Source: Bacteroidales bacterium (GTDB lineage Bacteria > Bacteroidota > Bacteroidia > Bacteroidales > P3). From it: a stretch of DNA of 64,000 nt. The position numbers were made by a program, and so were the translations under genes. Shown here piece after piece: positions 61,301 to 64,000 of the stretch (positions are counted from its first letter, which is position 1; the number at the start of each line of letters is the position of its first letter). The stretch is taken from the NCBI GenBank assembly GCA_009785425.1, contig WQWI01000001.1, positions 1-64,000 on the forward strand, written 5' to 3'. The notes below the pieces were generated by a model, which was given only the letters and a program-made list of their open reading frames with translations, did not search any database and was not told the origin of the DNA.

Positions 61301-61583
61301 AGAAACAACAATCAATACCAATACTGAAAAACAAGGTGTTGTGAAAATTTATCCCAACCCGGTAACCGATCTATTACACATCGTCATCCCGAGCAATGCG
61401 AGGGATCTGTCTGCTACTGTAGAACTGTTCGATATGAATGGTAGGCGTGTCTTTTCACAGCCCATTATCCATTATCCACTTTCCACTTTCCATCTGCAAA
61501 TCACCATAGATATGACACCGTTTCCACAAGGTGTTTACATCCTCCGTATAGGCAACCACGCGGTAAGGGTCGTGAAACAATAG
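58347..61583 (+). CDS. Type IX-secreted surface protein with three repeat modules
   Basis: This 1078-residue protein has a signal peptide (MKKLLLSAVLIGTAIFTANA) and three ~350-residue modules starting near residues 20, 331 and 718. Each module opens with an I-D-L or L-I-D-M segment, then W-x-F-A-(G/N)-N-I-Y-T-I, T-I-T-G-T, L-T-L-x-G-T-N, then many (S/T)-G-(S/T)-x-G-A-G-I-G-G-G turns and a N-G-T-x-x-N-C-G-T-I-N-K-G-G close. This is a right-handed beta-helix-like surface layer, as in carbohydrate-binding Cthe_2159-like proteins. Residues ~999-1078 form the T9SS domain (VKIYPNPVTDLLHI to GVYILRIGNHAVRVVKQ). Two foreign repeats lie inside that domain. Confidence 0.9.
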   Translation: MKKLLLSAVLIGTAIFTANAQSVGTLIDMADVTPSANGTGWTFAGNIYTILDGATVTITGTNTNQRRIAVAAGASVSITLDNVTIEGLGAGQTPLLLNDGAKVMLTLEGTNSLVAGSNRAAIQVPDGTELTITGTGSLTARAIQQSAGIGGGQSGSAGMITINSGTITAIGGTMGAGIGGGGGGGGGAGGIVTIYNGIVTAIGGGWSAQGIGRGAGGGGGWGDPDTASNGVFAMNGDAVVFASSIDDTNKNRRINGILFVNNSGIFHGSSVTLTDDVTIPDGAGLVIPEGVILTIPEGITLTNNGTVTNCGIINKGGNYGTWEGNEPTVGGDIIDLSAVNPALPCDRSWTFANNIYTIHDGATVTITGTSINQRHIVVAANASVNITLENAVITGLAANQSPLSLNNGANVTLTLLGTNTLAGGSERTAIEVPEGTTLTIEGSGSLTASSGWDAAGIGSNRWNSSGMIIINGGIITSTGNSGGAGIGGGDGGSGGTIVINGGHVTARGGSAGIGDGARATGSNITINAGVVNASGGSSSAGIGGGEWAPSGNGIITINGGHVTAVGGGWGAGIGTGNESRANFAITISGGFIEARGGTVGEGIGRGRNSDNIVTFTLNGNAVVIASSIGDTNISRRTSGILLGTYIDSWGTFYGNNVTLTDDVTTRFRTLLRIPRNATLTIPKGITFTNNGTIINCGTINKGGSHGTWAGNEPVLGSDNNMIDLSIADPEPPCDGSWIFANNIYTIFDGANITITGTSINERLITVAANANVNITLEDATLSVAERSWESPFLLRNGANLTLTLVGTNTLIAGYRGAGLWVWEGTTLTITGTGSLMAIGGYGGTGIGGSWLGGNIIINDGVITAIGGSGAQGIGNSEEGGMPSTLTLNGNAIVFTNSVSDTDQRRRTSGILVIENTTYWYGNPEFILSGDATIPETHTLTIDAGKTLTIPIGTTLTNNGTVRNCGTINKGGSFGVWIGNEPTLCTETTINTNTEKQGVVKIYPNPVTDLLHIVIPSNARDLSATVELFDMNGRRVFSQPIIHYPLSTFHLQITIDMTPFPQGVYILRIGNHAVRVVKQ
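61382..61409. repeat. Repeat CGTCATCCCGAGC...GCGAGGGATCTG inside the T9SS domain
   Basis: It is read in frame as VIPSNARDL within the C-terminal secretion domain and matches the intergenic copy at 45787-45816. Confidence 0.8.
61461..61492. repeat. Low-complexity repeat CCATTATCC/CCACTTTCC inside the T9SS domain
   Basis: Tandem 7-9 base units (CCATTATC, CATTATCC, ACTTTCC) encode PIIHYPLSTF, a stretch not expected in T9SS domains. Confidence 0.6.
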
Positions 61584-61679
61584 GTTTCGACTACGCTCAG
61601 CCACCGTATCCGGTCGTTGAGCGTGGTCGAAACGACCTCCCGAGTTGTTCGTACCCTGAGCTTGTCGAAGGGCACGAAC
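61584..61679. repeat. Two intergenic palindromic repeats after the T9SS gene
   Basis: 61584-61633 has arms TTTCGACTACGCTCA and TGAGCGTGGTCGAAA (the family of 233-290 and 29373-29419) and begins at the stop codon. 61647-61679 has arms GTTCGT...and ACGAAC around CCCTGAGCTTGTCGAAGGG. The 106-base gap to hydG contains nothing else. Confidence 0.8.
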
Positions 61680-61689
61680 ACACGGAATT

Positions 61690-63117
61690 TCAAAACTGCA
61701 AATCCCGCTCACCAAGTTTGATCTGTGCGATTTTTTCAAGCGTTTGAAGCAGGATTTTTTCGTCCTCAATTTTCTCGATTTCGTGCATGATTAGTGTCCA
61801 ACCTTTTTCGGCAGTGGCTTCGTTGGCGTAGTCTTCCAAGTATTCCGCCAACGTTAAAATGGCGTTTGGTGTACAGAATTTTTTAATAAAACCGTGCGTA
61901 GAAAATTCCATAAAATGCTCACCGGTTCTGCCTTTTCGATAACATGCCGTGCAAAATGAAGGCAGATATTGCTTTTCAATCAACTCGTCCATGATTTCGC
62001 CAAGCGAGCGATTGTCGTTGATTTGAAACTGTTCGCGATTTAAATTTTGTGTTTCGTTTTTTGTTTCGGAATATGCACCTAATTCGAGTTTTGTTCCACC
62101 GTCGATTTGCGAAACGCCGTATTTTAAGGCTTCGTCACGAATGGCTTCCGGCTCTCGTGCTGTCAAAATTAAACCTGTGTAGGGAACAGCCAAGCGTAAA
62201 ATCGCAATTAACTTTACAAAATCCTCGTCACTAACCTTATACTTGTCCGAGATATTGGCTTCCGAGAAACTCTGAATACGCGGAAAGGAAATCGTGTGAG
62301 GACCCACATTGTAGCAGGCTTCCAAGTGATTGGCGTGCCGAACTAAACCCATCACTTCAAAACGCCAGTCGTAGAGTCCGAACAATGCCCCAATTCCAAC
62401 ATCGTCCAAACCGGCTTCCTGTGCACGATCCAAAGCAGTCAGACGATAAGCATAATCGGCTTTTCTTTCACTCGGATGATACGTTTTGTAAGTTTCCGGA
62501 TGATAGGTTTCTTGAAAAATTTGATAGGTTCCGATGCCGGCTTCTTTTACCGTTCGAAATCCCAAAACATCCAACGGTGCCGCGTTGATGTTCACACGCC
62601 GAATTTCGCCATTTTTGTATTTGGTTGCATACACCAAACGTGCAGTGTGTGCAATGTATTCGGCATTGTATTTGGGATGCTCGCCATAGACCAGAATCAA
62701 GCGTTTTTGTCCGGTATCTTCAAGGGCTTTTACTTCGTTTTCAATGTCTTTATCGGATAATGTTAAACGAATGGCTTCTTTGTTTGATGCACGAAAACCG
62801 CAGTATAGACAGTTGTTTTTGCATAGACTTCCGATATATAGCGGTGCAAACAGCACAATGCGATTGCCGTAAATAGCTTGCTTTAATTGTGATGCTCCTT
62901 CTTTGATTAAACGAATAGATTCTTCATCGTTTGCACTGATTAAAATAGCAGTTTCTTCCAACGATAAGCGATTTTTTCGCAACGATTTTTCGATGATATG
63001 ATTCACGCTTTCCGGCGTGGATTGCGTGTTTTGCAGAATGTCCCAAATCTCGTCGACATCAATGAAAGGTACCATTGATCGGTCGGAAATTTTATAGCGT
63101 TGCGGTGAAAATTTCAT
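61690..63117 (-). CDS. hydG: [FeFe]-hydrogenase maturase HydG
   Basis: HydG cleaves tyrosine to give the CO and CN ligands of the hydrogenase H-cluster. The 475-residue protein has the radical SAM cluster in LCKNNCLYCGFRA, the tyrosine-site region QIFQETYHPETYKTYHP, and the HydG-specific C-terminal CTACYRKGRTGEHFM ... KKFC for the second cluster. All cysteines are present. The ATG at 63117 is used; the upstream reading overlaps the propeller gene. No hydE, hydF or hydrogenase gene is in the window. It implies an anaerobic hydrogen-metabolising host. Confidence 0.96.
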   Translation of the reverse strand: MKFSPQRYKISDRSMVPFIDVDEIWDILQNTQSTPESVNHIIEKSLRKNRLSLEETAILISANDEESIRLIKEGASQLKQAIYGNRIVLFAPLYIGSLCKNNCLYCGFRASNKEAIRLTLSDKDIENEVKALEDTGQKRLILVYGEHPKYNAEYIAHTARLVYATKYKNGEIRRVNINAAPLDVLGFRTVKEAGIGTYQIFQETYHPETYKTYHPSERKADYAYRLTALDRAQEAGLDDVGIGALFGLYDWRFEVMGLVRHANHLEACYNVGPHTISFPRIQSFSEANISDKYKVSDEDFVKLIAILRLAVPYTGLILTAREPEAIRDEALKYGVSQIDGGTKLELGAYSETKNETQNLNREQFQINDNRSLGEIMDELIEKQYLPSFCTACYRKGRTGEHFMEFSTHGFIKKFCTPNAILTLAEYLEDYANEATAEKGWTLIMHEIEKIEDEKILLQTLEKIAQIKLGERDLQF

Positions 63118-63127
63118 GCATTTTTTA

Positions 63128-64000
63128 CTATTTCCTGCATGCACGTGTGCAGCCGGCACAGGCTCTGCTACACGTTCTTTCTACACGTGTTGAGTCGAAC
63201 GTGTAAACAGAAATCGTATTTCGATTCGCAATAAAAACATTGTTTTCTTCGCAAACTCTTATTCTACGGGCGTGTGTTCCGCCACCCAACGCTTGACTAT
63301 CGAACAAAACCATTCGGAAGCTTCCATCACGTCCGAAGCTCGAAATGCGTGGTCGTCCCTTTTCGGAAGTCAAGATATTTCCACCGGGAGTTGCAGCAAT
63401 AAATATCGGATTACAGCATCCGGCAAAGCCTCCGGCTTGTGCTCCCGGAGTTCCAAAATAGGTAATAAACTTACCGTTGAGCGTATAACTTTCGATGCGG
63501 TGCCTTCCGGAATTTGTTACAAAAATTGTATCATTTATTGCGATAATATCAAACGCTTCGGGATCGGGCAAAATAAAACGATCGGGACTTCGGAAAAATC
63601 GCACAACCGAACCATCTTTGCGATACTGAACAACTTGCCTTTCGCCGACATCGGTTACAAAAATATAGTTTTCGGTTATGGCAAATGCACGATAATCGGA
63701 GTTTGGATTATGAGATTCCCAACCGCCAATTTTTTCTACTTCTCGCCCGAGTCTGTACATTCCTATTCGGTTAGGATAAAGCAAATAGATTGTCCTATTG
63801 TTAACAGCGAAAATGTCGCGAATATCATGACCAGCGAAATCGTCCTCAACAATAATCATACCTCCCATACTATCTATAATTGTACGAATAATTCCTCCTT
63901 CAACAACAACAAAAGCCTCACCGTTATAAATATCAAAATTTAAAATGTCAGAGTGAAAACGAGAATAATTTACTAATCTGTAAGGCGAAACAAATGTAGA
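63128..64000 (-). CDS. Beta-propeller (NHL-like) protein, 5' end beyond the window
   Basis: The frame stays open to the right window edge, so only the C-terminal ~290 residues are seen. Repeats of about 40-45 residues (ENYIFVTDVGERQVVQYRKD, NDTIFVTNSGRHRIESYTLN, NILTSEKGRPRISSF, NNVFIANRNTISVYTF) have the D/N-G-R-x-(V/I) pattern of NHL blades in the 6-bladed propellers of Bacteroidetes. The extreme C-terminus (VERTCSRACAGCTRACRK) is unlike the rest, rich in Cys and Arg. It comes from GC-rich, palindromic DNA (GCACGTGTGC nearby), which may be another repeat insertion. It ends 10 bases before hydG. Confidence 0.78.
   Translation of the reverse strand, partial: STFVSPYRLVNYSRFHSDILNFDIYNGEAFVVVEGGIIRTIIDSMGGMIIVEDDFAGHDIRDIFAVNNRTIYLLYPNRIGMYRLGREVEKIGGWESHNPNSDYRAFAITENYIFVTDVGERQVVQYRKDGSVVRFFRSPDRFILPDPEAFDIIAINDTIFVTNSGRHRIESYTLNGKFITYFGTPGAQAGGFAGCCNPIFIAATPGGNILTSEKGRPRISSFGRDGSFRMVLFDSQALGGGTHARRIRVCEENNVFIANRNTISVYTFDSTRVERTCSRACAGCTRACRK

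Noticed and set aside
63117..63159. Upstream start for hydG at 63159
   Set aside because: It would overlap the propeller gene's end and add residues not found in HydG; ATG 63117 gives the normal N-terminus.
1..64000. CRISPR array
   Set aside because: Short repeats exist but are dispersed palindromes of different families with irregular spacing; there is no repeat-spacer pattern and no cas gene.

Overview
The window is chromosomal DNA of a member of the Bacteroidota, most likely an anaerobic Bacteroidales-type organism. Three things support this. Most transcription units start with the Bacteroidetes promoter (TTTG, a 19-21 base spacer, then TAnnTTTG, usually TATCTTTG or TACCTTTG). A secreted protein ends in a type IX secretion C-terminal domain. 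The housekeeping set (EF-P beside an LpxD-like gene, DUF349, DUF4296 and DUF6427 proteins, the small membrane protein before mutL) is typical of the phylum. HydG, the [FeFe]-hydrogenase maturase, points to anaerobic hydrogen metabolism. No tRNA, rRNA or CRISPR array was seen, and the species cannot be named from the sequence.

Layout. 1-105 is the tail of an IS110-like transposase. 125-5.9 kb is a minus-strand block (a transglutaminase-like protein, an MFS carrier, ispD; then pgi and a YjbQ protein). 6.0-6.7 kb holds a small BECR-fold nuclease-like gene facing a structured non-coding RNA. 6.7-23.1 kb is mostly housekeeping: HD hydrolase, LolC/E-like permease, sugar transferase, oxidoreductase, lepA, an XRE regulator, pyrC, trmD, a DUF349 protein, lpxD-like, efp, hutI, dnaB. 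23.2-27.4 kb is a defence island: a type IIG restriction-modification enzyme followed by an Mrr-nuclease/ImmA-peptidase fusion. 27.5-32.1 kb carries a 1033-residue permease and an M20 peptidase. 32.15-33.7 kb is an AAA/DUF4143 ATPase gene between two ~100 bp palindromic direct repeats. 33.7-45.6 kb carries an M23 peptidase, a Sua5 protein, two near-identical C69 dipeptidases around nadK, tatD, ansA, tpiA, a second BECR-type gene and prmA. 45.9-64 kb carries a 1513-residue exported protein, a HEPN/MNT pair, a sirtuin, hemW, a histidine kinase, mutL, rhomboid, a T9SS surface protein, hydG and a beta-propeller protein cut by the window edge.

Two signals stand out. First, several families of short palindromic repeats have entered open reading frames in frame: three blocks in ispD, five in one permease gene, two in hemW, and one or two each in a Sua5 gene, a LolC/E-like gene, tatD and a T9SS C-terminal domain. 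One class is always 28 bp, with constant GTAG/CTAC ends and an exchangeable core. Second, two unrelated-looking small nuclease-like genes (6107-6508 and 44179-44670) share a ~70 bp leader (66/70 identical by eye). Each faces a convergent minus-strand promoter that would make a short terminated RNA overlapping its 3' end. This layout could be an undescribed RNA-regulated toxin-like system.
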